Positions 20,641-28,841 of a stretch of DNA of 64,000 bases are shown one piece after another. The notes below the pieces were generated by a model that saw only the letters and a list, made by a program, of their open reading frames with translations, did not search any database and was not told the DNA's origin. How positions within the stretch are numbered: position 1 is the stretch's first letter; every line of letters starts with the position of its first letter. Both the position numbers and the translations under genes were made by a program. This DNA is from Xanthomonas albilineans (GTDB lineage: Bacteria; Pseudomonadota; Gammaproteobacteria; Xanthomonadales; Xanthomonadaceae), in NCBI RefSeq assembly GCF_002939705.1, contig NZ_MDCB01000003.1, forward strand, positions 1 to 64,000. Direction: 5' to 3'.

Positions 20641-20892
20641 CCCTTGCCCGTCCTTCACGCCACGACGATCAAACCACGATCAAACCACTGCATCGCGGCC
20701 GGATCCGGACTAGTGGATAAGGCGATTGAATACGATGGGTATCACAGGATAAGCCGATCACATCGCCCCGATCGGGCAATGACTGCTCACACGAATAACC
20801 GGGGTATTTGTCAATTGGATAAAGCATGATTATGATTCGAGCCTAGCCAGGGAATGGCGAATAGGCTATCCCCATATATTTCCGGAGAAAAA
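20641..20892 (+). other. Intergenic region upstream of the H-NS-like gene
   Basis: The stretch holds the promoter at 20808-20836 and a leader of about 50 nt ending in CGGAG ahead of the start codon. The part before the promoter (20641-20800) shows no gene or clear element. Confidence 0.5.
20808..20836 (+). promoter_or_regulatory. Strong sigma-70 promoter for the H-NS-like gene
   Basis: TTGTCA (-35, 20808-20813), exactly 17 bases, TATGAT (-10, 20831-20836): each box is one base from consensus. The surroundings are AT-rich. Transcription would start near 20843, 50 bases before the start codon. Confidence 0.75.
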
Positions 20893-21357
20893 ATGACCAT
20901 CGATCTAAGCGGCCTGTCGGCCAAGCAGTTGGGCGCGCTCATCAAGACCGCCAAGAAACAACAATCCATCGTCGCCAAGCGCACGCCTATCATCAAGGTC
21001 CGCGCCCAGTTGGCGCGGCTGGCGAAGAGCCACGGTTACAACCTCGATGAGATTTTCGCTGGCGCCGCCACGACCGGAACGCGCGGTCTGAAGGTCAGCA
21101 AGCCGGGGCCGAAGCCGGGCCGCAAGCTGGGCAAGGTGCCGCCGAAATATCGCAACCCGGCCAATGCCAGCGAAACCTGGACCGGCCGCGGCAAGCAGCC
21201 GCGCTGGCTGGCCGATCTCGTAGCCAAAGGGAAAAAGGTCGAAGATTTCCTGATCGCCGGCGCCGCTGCCAAGTCCGCTGCGGCCAAGAAAGGCACCAAG
21301 AAGACTGGCAAGCGTATCGTCAAGAAAGCAGGCAGGGCCGCTGCTAAAAAAGCTTGA
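20893..21357 (+). CDS. H-NS family nucleoid-structuring protein
   Basis: 154 residues. The N-terminal part (about 1-55) is a helical oligomerisation-like region. It is followed by a DNA-binding domain of H-NS type with KPGPKPGRKLGKVPPKYRNP and the W-T-G-R-G-K-Q-P-R-W core (about 75-112), and a Lys/Ala-rich tail (about 125-154) resembling histone H1-like tails. Such proteins silence AT-rich, horizontally acquired DNA; Xanthomonas Xrv regulators are of this group. The start at 20893 has GGAG 5 bases upstream; an in-frame upstream ATG at 20854 lacks one. Flanked by its own promoter and terminator. Confidence 0.88.
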   Translation: MTIDLSGLSAKQLGALIKTAKKQQSIVAKRTPIIKVRAQLARLAKSHGYNLDEIFAGAATTGTRGLKVSKPGPKPGRKLGKVPPKYRNPANASETWTGRGKQPRWLADLVAKGKKVEDFLIAGAAAKSAAAKKGTKKTGKRIVKKAGRAAAKKA

Positions 21358-21381
21358 GTCGGGAATGACCGACCAATCGGA

Positions 21382-21407
21382 AACGCCGGCGTATGCCGGC
21401 GTTTTTT
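21382..21407 (+). terminator. Rho-independent terminator of the H-NS-like gene
   Basis: Stem AACGCCGGC / GCCGGCGTT (21382-21390 and 21395-21403) with tetraloop GTAT, then a run of T to 21407. About 25 bases after the stop codon. Confidence 0.92.
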
Positions 21408-21557
21408 ATTGCCTCACCGATGCGGCGGCAGGCTGGATCGCGCGATGTACTTCGAAATCAGGTCCGTTGGTCGTAAGCGGTGCGAAGCTGGTATTGAGCG
21501 CTTTGTCTCGACGCGCTCCAGGCGGCGACGCACTCACTGCCGAGCACGTAACACGCG

Positions 21558-22820
21558 CTATAAATTCTTGCGCGCCGGCACGAGCAGATTGCCGAACAAC
21601 AGGCCACCGACCAGCGCCATCACGATATTGGTCACGGTCAACAATGCCGACCTCCCACCGAGTACGTCCTGATGCTGGACCAGAGCGAGCAACCCACGCA
21701 AGCTGGCACTCCCCGGGACCAGCATGATGATGCCCGGCAATCGGATCAACGCACCCGGTCGGTGCAGTAGATGTCCAAACAAATTGCCGGCGGCAGTCAG
21801 CAGCATCGCCGACATGAAGATGCCAACCGGACTACCCCAGGCATCCCCAGCAAAGCGCGCGATGGCATAACTGGTCACCGACGCCGCCATCGCATACGGA
21901 TAATCGCGAGCGCTAGCCTTGAACAACAACGCGAACGCATACGCCGCGACCAGCAGCGAAGCGCACTCCACCCAGTCAGGCTGGGGCCGCAAGGCCCGCA
22001 CCATCGGATGCAGGCCGAGCAACTGCGCCAGCGTCACCGCGCTCACCGCGCCCACGGCCAGCTTGACCACCGTAGTGACCGCACCGGCAAAACGCGCCGT
22101 GCCCGAGCCCCAATGCTGGCTGGTCAATTCGTTGACGGCGTTGGTCAGCGCCATCCCAGGCAGTAATACCACCAGCGCGGCGATAATCACCGTATTGAGA
22201 TTGAGCGGCGCGATAAAGGCCGACACGAGAGTTGCAACGGAACCGGCCAGCAGTGCCGCCAGCGCGTCATGAGCCTCCCGGGTCGCAGCCCGCTTGTCGG
22301 TGAAATGGCTGAGCAGACCGATCAACAGACCAGTCACCGCAGCGGTGGCAATGTCCAGCCATGGCAGCCGCCATAACCCGGCCACACTGCCGGCGGCTAA
22401 GCCGAAGCCGAGCACCTGCATCGCCATCCAGCGCCGCCCCGGCGGCTGGTCCAACTGGCGCAGCGCGGTATGGCCCTGCGCCACGCTCATCCGCCCGCAG
22501 GCCACGTCGTCGGCGATGCGGTCGGCAACGCTGAGCTTGTGCAGGTCGTTGTCGCCCGGCGCCAGACGTACCACACGGGTGATATCGCTGGAGCCGATCG
22601 CCTTGGTGGGGTCGCTGAAACTGAGGATCAGGCCGGTGGGGTTGGACCAGGGCTCACAGTCCAGGTCCAATTGCTGCGACAGCGCCACCACTGCCGCCTC
22701 CAGCCGCTGCGCCGTGGTGCCGTAGGTGTGCAGGCGCCCGGCGATCTCGGAGACGAAGGCGATGCGCTGCGCGTAGGTCGCGTTGGCGGACGGGCTGATG
22801 AGCGGGGGAGGGGCGGGCAT
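21558..22820 (-). CDS. ThrE-type threonine/serine exporter family protein
   Basis: 420 residues with a soluble N-terminal ThrE/DUF1212 domain (about 15-130, including AGRLHTYGTTAQRLE) followed by about ten transmembrane segments covering both halves of the ThrE family (DUF1212 and DUF3815 types fused). Family members export threonine and serine. The start at 22820 (MPAPPPLISPSANATYA) is preferred; the longer frame reads through the divergent mlaE promoter region and overlaps that gene. Single gene, no operon partners. Confidence 0.87.
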   Translation of the reverse strand: MPAPPPLISPSANATYAQRIAFVSEIAGRLHTYGTTAQRLEAAVVALSQQLDLDCEPWSNPTGLILSFSDPTKAIGSSDITRVVRLAPGDNDLHKLSVADRIADDVACGRMSVAQGHTALRQLDQPPGRRWMAMQVLGFGLAAGSVAGLWRLPWLDIATAAVTGLLIGLLSHFTDKRAATREAHDALAALLAGSVATLVSAFIAPLNLNTVIIAALVVLLPGMALTNAVNELTSQHWGSGTARFAGAVTTVVKLAVGAVSAVTLAQLLGLHPMVRALRPQPDWVECASLLVAAYAFALLFKASARDYPYAMAASVTSYAIARFAGDAWGSPVGIFMSAMLLTAAGNLFGHLLHRPGALIRLPGIIMLVPGSASLRGLLALVQHQDVLGGRSALLTVTNIVMALVGGLLFGNLLVPARKNL

Positions 22821-22923
22821 GGCGGCTAGTATGACGCGAACACCGCCCCCAGCCACCTGTCGCGTACGACCGACCACATTGCGCCGAAGGGGAAACAGGT
22901 ATGCTCGCGAAACTGACGTCCAC

Positions 22924-24036
22924 ATGATCGAATCACAGCCCCCCCAATTCCGCCAAGACGACCGAGACCCCTCGCGGGTGCGGCTGACCGGCAGTTGGAC
23001 TCTTTCCACCGCCTTGGTCGCGTCCGAGGTACTGCGCAGCATGCCAGCGGGCACCACCGGCATCGACGCCAGCGGCATCGCTCAATTGGACTCGGCCGGT
23101 GTGTTACAGCTGATCCGTTACGCAACCCGCAACGGCATCGCCCAGGAATCGTTGGATTTCCGCCAGGATCACCGCGCACTGGTTTCGACCATCGAGGACG
23201 TCGCCGACGACCGCCCCAAGCGCAAGCGCGATTACGGCTTTGCCGCGGCACTGGAACGCCTTGGCTATACCGTGCATCGCAACGGCAAGGAAATCGTCGC
23301 ACTGGTCGGTTTCCTCGGCGAAACCCTGGTCAAGTTAATGCGCCTGATGCATGCACCGCGACGTTTCCGGCTCACCTCCACCGTCCACCACATGGAACAG
23401 GTCGGCCTGGACGCGGTGCCGCTGGTGGCCTTGCTGTCCTATCTGGTCGGCGCGGTGATTGCGTTTCTGGGCTCTACTGTCCTGCGCGACTTCGGCGCCG
23501 AGATCTACGTGGTGGAACTGGTCAGCATCGCATTCCTACGCGAATTCGCGGTGCTGTTGACCGCCATCGTGCTGGCCGGACGCACTGCCAGCGCATTCAC
23601 CGCACAGATCGGCGCCATGAAAGCGCGCGAGGAGATCGACGCAATCCAGACCCTGGGGCTGGACCCGATGGACCTGCTGGTGATCCCACGGCTGCTGGCA
23701 CTGCTGCTGATGCTGCCGCTGCTGACCTTCGTGGCAATGATTGCCGGCCTGGCCGGCGGCGTCACCGTGGGTGCGTTCGACCTGGGCATTCCGCCGCAGA
23801 TGTACCTGGCGCGCATGCACGACACCATCCAGATTCGGCACATGCTGGTCGGTCTGGCCAAAGCGCCGATCTTCGCAATCGCGATTGGCCTGATCGGCTG
23901 CCTGGAAGGGCTACGCGTGGAAGGGACCGCGCAATCGGTCGGCGAACGCACCACCTCAAGCGTGGTACAGACCATCTCACTGGTGATCATCATCGACGCG
24001 ATCGCCGCGCTGTGGTTCATGAAGATGGGATGGTGA
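22924..24036 (+). CDS. mlaE: MlaE-type lipid transport permease with fused N-terminal STAS (MlaB-like) domain
   Basis: 370 residues. Residues about 15-115 form a STAS-like domain (GIDASGIAQLDSAGVLQLIRY), equivalent to separate MlaB in E. coli. Residues about 125-370 are the MlaE permease with VVELVSIAFLREFAVLLTAI and the MlaE core, about five to six helices. It is the inner-membrane permease of a retrograde phospholipid transport system. First gene of mlaE-mlaF-mlaD-lipoprotein. The start MIESQPPQFRQ avoids overlap with the divergent ThrE gene. Confidence 0.9.
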   Translation: MIESQPPQFRQDDRDPSRVRLTGSWTLSTALVASEVLRSMPAGTTGIDASGIAQLDSAGVLQLIRYATRNGIAQESLDFRQDHRALVSTIEDVADDRPKRKRDYGFAAALERLGYTVHRNGKEIVALVGFLGETLVKLMRLMHAPRRFRLTSTVHHMEQVGLDAVPLVALLSYLVGAVIAFLGSTVLRDFGAEIYVVELVSIAFLREFAVLLTAIVLAGRTASAFTAQIGAMKAREEIDAIQTLGLDPMDLLVIPRLLALLLMLPLLTFVAMIAGLAGGVTVGAFDLGIPPQMYLARMHDTIQIRHMLVGLAKAPIFAIAIGLIGCLEGLRVEGTAQSVGERTTSSVVQTISLVIIIDAIAALWFMKMGW

Positions 24037-24118
24037 TGATGAAGACCGCATTGGACAGCGAAAACCGCAACTGTATGCCGCACGCGCCCACTCGGGCGCC
24101 TGACCGGGAGTGCGGACC

Positions 24119-24934
24119 TTGACCGATCTCCGCTCCCCCGAGGCAGCCGAGACATTCGCGATCTCGGTGCGCGGGCTAGTCAACCGTTTCGGCAACCAGA
24201 CCGTGCACGAAGCACTGGATCTGGACGTGCGCCGCGGCGAGATCCTCGGCGTCGTCGGCGGCTCGGGCACCGGCAAATCGGTATTGATGCGCACCATCCT
24301 CGGTCTGCGCCAAGCCGACGCTGGCACGATCCGCGTCCTTGGCGTGGACACCGACTCCGGTCGCCGCGAAGACCGGTTGCACGTGGAGCGCAACACCGGC
24401 GTGCTGTTCCAGGATGGCGCGTTGTTCTCCTCGCTGAGCGTGGGCGAGAACGTACAAGTGCCGCTCAAGGAACATTTTGCCGAACTGCCCGACAGCTGGC
24501 ACTACGAACTGGCGCTGCTCAAGGTGAAATTGGCCGGCCTGCCCGCCGATGCGCTAAACAAGCTCCCCTCGCAATTGTCCGGCGGCATGCGCAAACGCGC
24601 CGGACTGGCACGCGCGCTGGCACTCGACCCGCCCCTGTTATTCCTCGACGAACCCACCGCCGGCCTGGACCCGATCGGCGCGGCGGCGTTCGACCGCCTG
24701 ATCCGCACCCTGCAAGAAGCGCTGGGTCTGACCGTCTTCCTGATCACTCACGATCTGGACACCTTGTACGCGATCTGCGACCGCGTCGCGGTGTTGGCCG
24801 GTGGCAAAGTCATCGCCAACGCGCCACTGGCCGAGATCGAGCAAGTGGACCACCCGTGGATCCAGGACTATTTCCACGGCCCCCGTGCCCGCGCCGCGCG
24901 CGATGCCAAAACCACCTGGATCGAGAACACCTGA
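24119..24934 (+). CDS. mlaF: MlaF-type ABC transporter ATP-binding protein
   Basis: 271 residues, ABC ATPase with Walker A GGSGTGKS, the LSGGMRKRAGLARAL signature and Walker B LLFLDEPTAGLDP, plus the H-loop ITHDLDTL. It drives lipid movement through the MlaE permease. Start choice: TTG at 24119 has GGGAG at 8 bases distance; an in-frame GTG at 24110 lacks a properly spaced site. Either gives a normal ATPase N-terminus. Confidence 0.92.
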   Translation: MTDLRSPEAAETFAISVRGLVNRFGNQTVHEALDLDVRRGEILGVVGGSGTGKSVLMRTILGLRQADAGTIRVLGVDTDSGRREDRLHVERNTGVLFQDGALFSSLSVGENVQVPLKEHFAELPDSWHYELALLKVKLAGLPADALNKLPSQLSGGMRKRAGLARALALDPPLLFLDEPTAGLDPIGAAAFDRLIRTLQEALGLTVFLITHDLDTLYAICDRVAVLAGGKVIANAPLAEIEQVDHPWIQDYFHGPRARAARDAKTTWIENT

Positions 24935-24937
24935 GTC

Positions 24938-25864
24938 ATGGAAACCAAAGCCAATTACGTCCTGATCGGCGCCTTCACCATCGTGACGGGGATCGCGCTG
25001 CTGCTGTTCGGGCTGTGGGCCGCCAAATACTCCTCCGACCGCACTTGGCAGGAATACCGGGTGGTATTTCGCGAAGCGGTGACCGGTCTATCGGTGGGCA
25101 GCCCGGTGCAATACAACGGCATCGCGGTCGGCTCGATCACCGAATTGACCCTGGCACCGAACGACCCACGCCAGGTCGTGGCACGCATCCGAGTGAACTC
25201 GACCACGCCGATCAAGAGCGACACCCGCGCCAATCTGGGCATCACCAGCCTGACCGGCCCAACGATCATCCAACTTTCCGGGGGTGCTCCCGAGGCGCCG
25301 AAGTTGACCGCGATCGACAACAGCGACGCGCCGATCATCCAGACCACGCCCTCGGCGCTGCAGAACATCACCGATACCGCCAACCAAATCGTCGAACGCC
25401 TGGACGAATTGCTCAGCAAAAGTAACGTGGCCAGCATCACCGCGACGCTGCACAACCTGGAGAAAATCAGTGGCGCACTGGCCGACCGCGACAACGGCGT
25501 GCAATCGCTGATCCTCAGCGCACGCGATGCCACACGTCACCTCGATGCCACACTCAATACCGCCAACGGCACCATCCAGCACCTGGACCAAAATCTGGTC
25601 AAGCAATTGCCGCCGCTATTGAACAAGCTGGAAGACACGCTGAGCAAGCTGGATTCGGCCGCCGGCAATGCCGACAAAATCCTGGGCGAGAACCGCTCGG
25701 CCATCAACAGCTTCGCCAACGACGGCCTGGGCCAACTCGGTCCGACCCTGACCGAGTTGCGTAGCCTAATCCGCGACCTGCGCCAAGTCAGCGACCGCCT
25801 GGAGAAAAACCCGGCGCGCTACCTGCTTGGTCGCGATACCCCCAAGGAGTTCAAGCCCAAATGA
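24938..25864 (+). CDS. mlaD: MCE domain protein, MlaD-like
   Basis: 308 residues: one N-terminal transmembrane helix (about 7-25), a single MCE domain (about 38-118, with SVGSPVQYNGIAVGSI), then a long helical region (about 130-300) rich in heptad-like Leu. It forms the hexameric periplasmic lipid-binding ring of the complex. It begins 3 bases after mlaF and overlaps the lipoprotein gene by 4 bases. Confidence 0.92.
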   Translation: METKANYVLIGAFTIVTGIALLLFGLWAAKYSSDRTWQEYRVVFREAVTGLSVGSPVQYNGIAVGSITELTLAPNDPRQVVARIRVNSTTPIKSDTRANLGITSLTGPTIIQLSGGAPEAPKLTAIDNSDAPIIQTTPSALQNITDTANQIVERLDELLSKSNVASITATLHNLEKISGALADRDNGVQSLILSARDATRHLDATLNTANGTIQHLDQNLVKQLPPLLNKLEDTLSKLDSAAGNADKILGENRSAINSFANDGLGQLGPTLTELRSLIRDLRQVSDRLEKNPARYLLGRDTPKEFKPK

Positions 25865-26508
25865 AGCCGATGCGCACCTTTTTGTTGCTCACCGCTCAGG
25901 CCCTGCTGCTCGCCGGTTGTTCACTGGCTGGCGGCAACAAGGAATCGGCCACGATCTATGCACCCGATGCGCGGGTGACTCCGGATCCGGCATGGCCGCA
26001 GGTGACCTGGCAACTGGCACTGACAAAACCCAGCGCCACGCGCATGATCGACAGCCCACGTATCGCGGTGCGCCCCACGCCCGACGAATTACAGGTCTAC
26101 AGCGGGGTGAGTTGGGCGCAGCCCGCCACCGACATGTTCGAAGACACCTTGCTGCGCGCGTTCGAGGATTCCGGCCGCATCCCCGGTGTGGCCCGGCTCG
26201 GCACGGGTATCGGCGCCGACTACAAACTTTTGCTGGACCTGCGCCGTTTCGAATCGGATTACGCCGGGCACGATGTTCCCGCGGCCACGATCGAACTCAA
26301 TGCCAAGCTGCTGCACACTGTCGACCAGCGCGTGGTCTCATCGCACACGTTCCTGGTGACGCAAACCGCTGGGGGCACCACCGAAGCACAGGTGGTCGAC
26401 GCCTTCGGCCAGGCGCTGTCGCAGTTGAGCCGCGCGGTGGTTGGCTGGACCTTGCAACAGGGTCAGGCCGATGCAGCGAGCACTGTGGCGCCGCCTACAC
26501 GGCGGTGA
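25861..26508 (+). CDS. ABC-type transport auxiliary lipoprotein (PqiC/YmbA type)
   Basis: 215 residues with a lipoprotein signal peptide ending LLLAGC (Cys22), then the ABC_trans_aux (DUF330-like) domain: DSPRIAVRPTPDELQVYSGVSWAQP, typical of PqiC/YmbA. It replaces MlaA/MlaC components as the outer-membrane partner of the MCE transporter. Start by ATGA overlap with mlaD; a second ATG three codons later is possible. Its 3' end overlaps the convergent AlkB-like gene by 14 bases. Confidence 0.88.
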   Translation: MKPMRTFLLLTAQALLLAGCSLAGGNKESATIYAPDARVTPDPAWPQVTWQLALTKPSATRMIDSPRIAVRPTPDELQVYSGVSWAQPATDMFEDTLLRAFEDSGRIPGVARLGTGIGADYKLLLDLRRFESDYAGHDVPAATIELNAKLLHTVDQRVVSSHTFLVTQTAGGTTEAQVVDAFGQALSQLSRAVVGWTLQQGQADAASTVAPPTRR

Positions 26509-27076
26509 TCGTGCGGAACGTCAGGTTGATCCGCTCGCCGACCGGCCTGGCAGTACGCGGCAAGGCATGCCGGTACAGGCGCTGAGTGTCCCCGCCCATG
26601 AGCAGCAATCCGCCCGAACTCAACTCCAGCGCCCGACGCAACGTCGGCTCGCTGCGATGGCGCAACACAAAACGGCGCGACGCCCCCAGACTCAACGAAG
26701 CGATCAACGGATTCGGACCGAGTTCCTTTTCGTCGTCGCTATGCCACCCCATCGCGTCGCAGCCATTGCGATAGCGGTTGGCGAGCACACTGTTGAAGTC
26801 CACCCCGGTTTCTGCGGTCAGCCGTTCGCGCAATGGCAACAACACCGAGGGCCATGGGTGCGGCGCGAAGCGGGTGCCCGAATAGCGGTAGCTCGCTTCC
26901 GGATCGCCGATCCAGCAACTCAACCGTGGCGAATCCACCATCCGCCCGAACAGGCGGATGCGATGCACCTCCCAACTCACCTCCGCCCGGAGCTGCGCGA
27001 ATAGCAGCGCGGCTTGCGCCGGCGCCAGCCAATCGGGCAACCAACGGATATCGGCGCCTGGCAAGTGCAGTTCCAT
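26495..27076 (-). CDS. AlkB-type 2-oxoglutarate/Fe(II)-dependent DNA dioxygenase
   Basis: 193 residues. Iron ligands are visible as HSD in MGWHSDDEKELG and the distal His in LYRHALPRT; the 2-oxoglutarate-binding Arg is in ERINLTFR. It has the substrate-lid region around LSCWIGDPEASYRYSGTRF, closer to the eukaryotic ALKBH2/3-like bacterial subgroup than to E. coli AlkB. The role is oxidative removal of alkyl groups from DNA/RNA bases. Monocistronic, convergent with the lipoprotein gene. Confidence 0.88.
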   Translation of the reverse strand: MELHLPGADIRWLPDWLAPAQAALLFAQLRAEVSWEVHRIRLFGRMVDSPRLSCWIGDPEASYRYSGTRFAPHPWPSVLLPLRERLTAETGVDFNSVLANRYRNGCDAMGWHSDDEKELGPNPLIASLSLGASRRFVLRHRSEPTLRRALELSSGGLLLMGGDTQRLYRHALPRTARPVGERINLTFRTITAV

Positions 27077-27190
27077 CGCACCACGCTAACACGTCGCGCC
27101 CAGGCAGCCGCAGGCGTTGGCCATTTGCCCCTTCACGCACAAAGACTGAAAATGCGGGTCGCCAGAACACGCGAGCGGGAGCAACACACG

Positions 27191-28834
27191 ATGACGGGAA
27201 CGCAGGGCGACACCAGTGCGTCGGAGCCGGTGGAACGCGACGTCATGGAGTACGACGTGGTCACCGTCGGCGCAGGCCCGGCCGGGCTGGCATTCGCCAT
27301 TCGGCTCAAACAACTCAATCCCGACATTTCGGTTTGCGTGATCGAGAAGGCCAGCACCGTGGGCGCGCAGATCCTGTCAGGCGCGGTGATCGAACCGGCG
27401 CCGCTGGACGCGCTGCTACCGGGCTGGCGCAATGCGCCACCGCCGATCTGCGTGCAGGCCGGCGAAGACGAGTTGTGGTACCTGAGCAAAGACCGCGCAC
27501 ACAAATTCCCGATCGTGCCGCCGGGCATGCGCAACCACGGCAACTTCATCGTCAGCCTCGGCGCGCTATGCGCGTGGCTGGCGCCGCAGGCCGAAGCGCT
27601 GGGAGTGGAGATCTATCCTGGCTTCGCTGCCGCCGACACACTGCACGCCGATGACGGCAGCGTCATCGGCGTGCGTATCGGCGACATGGGCGTGGCCAAG
27701 GACGGCACGCACAAACCCGGCTACACCCCCGGTATCGACATCCACGCCAAGGTCACGGTGCTGGCCGAAGGTGCGCGCGGGCATCTGACCAAGCGCCTGA
27801 TCCAGCGCTTCACACTCGACGCCGGTCACGACCCACAAGCGTTTTCGATCGGCATCAAGGAGCTTTGGCAACTCCCGGCAGGCCGCGTCACCCCAGGCAA
27901 GATCGTGCACACCCTGGGCTGGCCGGCTGACAACACGACCTACGGCGGCAGCTTCCTGTATCACCTGGAACACGATCAGGTGGCGCTGGGTTACGTCAGC
28001 GGCCTGGATTACCGCGATCCCGCATACCAGCCGTGGGAAGCCTTTCAGCAGTGGAAGAACCACCCCATGATAAGACCGTTGCTGGAAGGCGGCACCATTG
28101 TGTCGGCTGGCGCGCGCGCCATCGCCAGCGGCGGCTGGCAATCGCTGCCGAAGGTGGAAATGCCCGGCGCGCTGCTGATCGGCGATACCGCCGGGCTACT
28201 CAACGTGCCCAAGATCAAGGGCACCCACCAGGCAATCCGCAGCGGCATGCTTGCCGCCGAACACCTGGCCAGCAGTGCGACGTTGGATCCGATCGGCTTC
28301 GACGCCAGATTGCGCAGCTCGCAGGTGATGGCCGAACTGTGCCAGGTGCGCAACATCAAGCCGGGTTTCAAGAAGGGCCTGTGGTTCGGCTTGTTCAACG
28401 CGGCCTGGGAAACACTGGTCAAGGGCGCATCGCCATGGACGCTCAAGGTGGTTGCCGACTGGAAGACAATGAACAGACTGGATGAACACACCCAGCCCAA
28501 GCGCGATTACGTGCAACGCGAACTGGCCCCACGCGATCGCCTGCAGGGCGTGTACTTCGCCGCCACCGAGCACGAGGAGGATCAGCCCGTGCACCTGCGC
28601 GTGCGTGACCCACAGATTTGCGTCACCCGCTGCACCGAGGAATACGGCAACCCCTGCACGCGCTTCTGTCCAGCATCGGTGTACGAGATCGTCGACGACG
28701 CGGCCGGCAAGCGTTTGCAGATCAATGCCGCCAACTGCGTGCACTGCAAAACCTGCGACATCAAGGACCCCTACGCGATCATCGACTGGGTCACGCCGGA
28801 AGGCGGATCTGGCCCGAATTACCAGAATTTGTGA
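27191..28834 (+). CDS. etf-QO: Electron transfer flavoprotein-ubiquinone oxidoreductase
   Basis: 547 residues. The FAD-binding N-terminus is VVTVGAGPAGLAFAIRLK; the C-terminal 4Fe-4S cluster is held by the cysteines of NPCTRFCPASVY and NCVHCKTCDIKDP. It passes electrons from acyl-CoA and other dehydrogenases, via the EtfAB heterodimer (encoded at 38988-40675), to the quinone pool at the inner membrane. The start at 27191 follows a GGGAG; the longer open frame from 27014 overlaps the AlkB-like gene. Confidence 0.95.
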   Translation: MTGTQGDTSASEPVERDVMEYDVVTVGAGPAGLAFAIRLKQLNPDISVCVIEKASTVGAQILSGAVIEPAPLDALLPGWRNAPPPICVQAGEDELWYLSKDRAHKFPIVPPGMRNHGNFIVSLGALCAWLAPQAEALGVEIYPGFAAADTLHADDGSVIGVRIGDMGVAKDGTHKPGYTPGIDIHAKVTVLAEGARGHLTKRLIQRFTLDAGHDPQAFSIGIKELWQLPAGRVTPGKIVHTLGWPADNTTYGGSFLYHLEHDQVALGYVSGLDYRDPAYQPWEAFQQWKNHPMIRPLLEGGTIVSAGARAIASGGWQSLPKVEMPGALLIGDTAGLLNVPKIKGTHQAIRSGMLAAEHLASSATLDPIGFDARLRSSQVMAELCQVRNIKPGFKKGLWFGLFNAAWETLVKGASPWTLKVVADWKTMNRLDEHTQPKRDYVQRELAPRDRLQGVYFAATEHEEDQPVHLRVRDPQICVTRCTEEYGNPCTRFCPASVYEIVDDAAGKRLQINAANCVHCKTCDIKDPYAIIDWVTPEGGSGPNYQNL

Positions 28835-28841
28835 GCCGCCA

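Noticed and set aside
21409-21557. Possible small gene between the H-NS-like gene and the ThrE-type gene
   Set aside because: Only short frames without a start context, after a strong terminator; convergent intergenic DNA.
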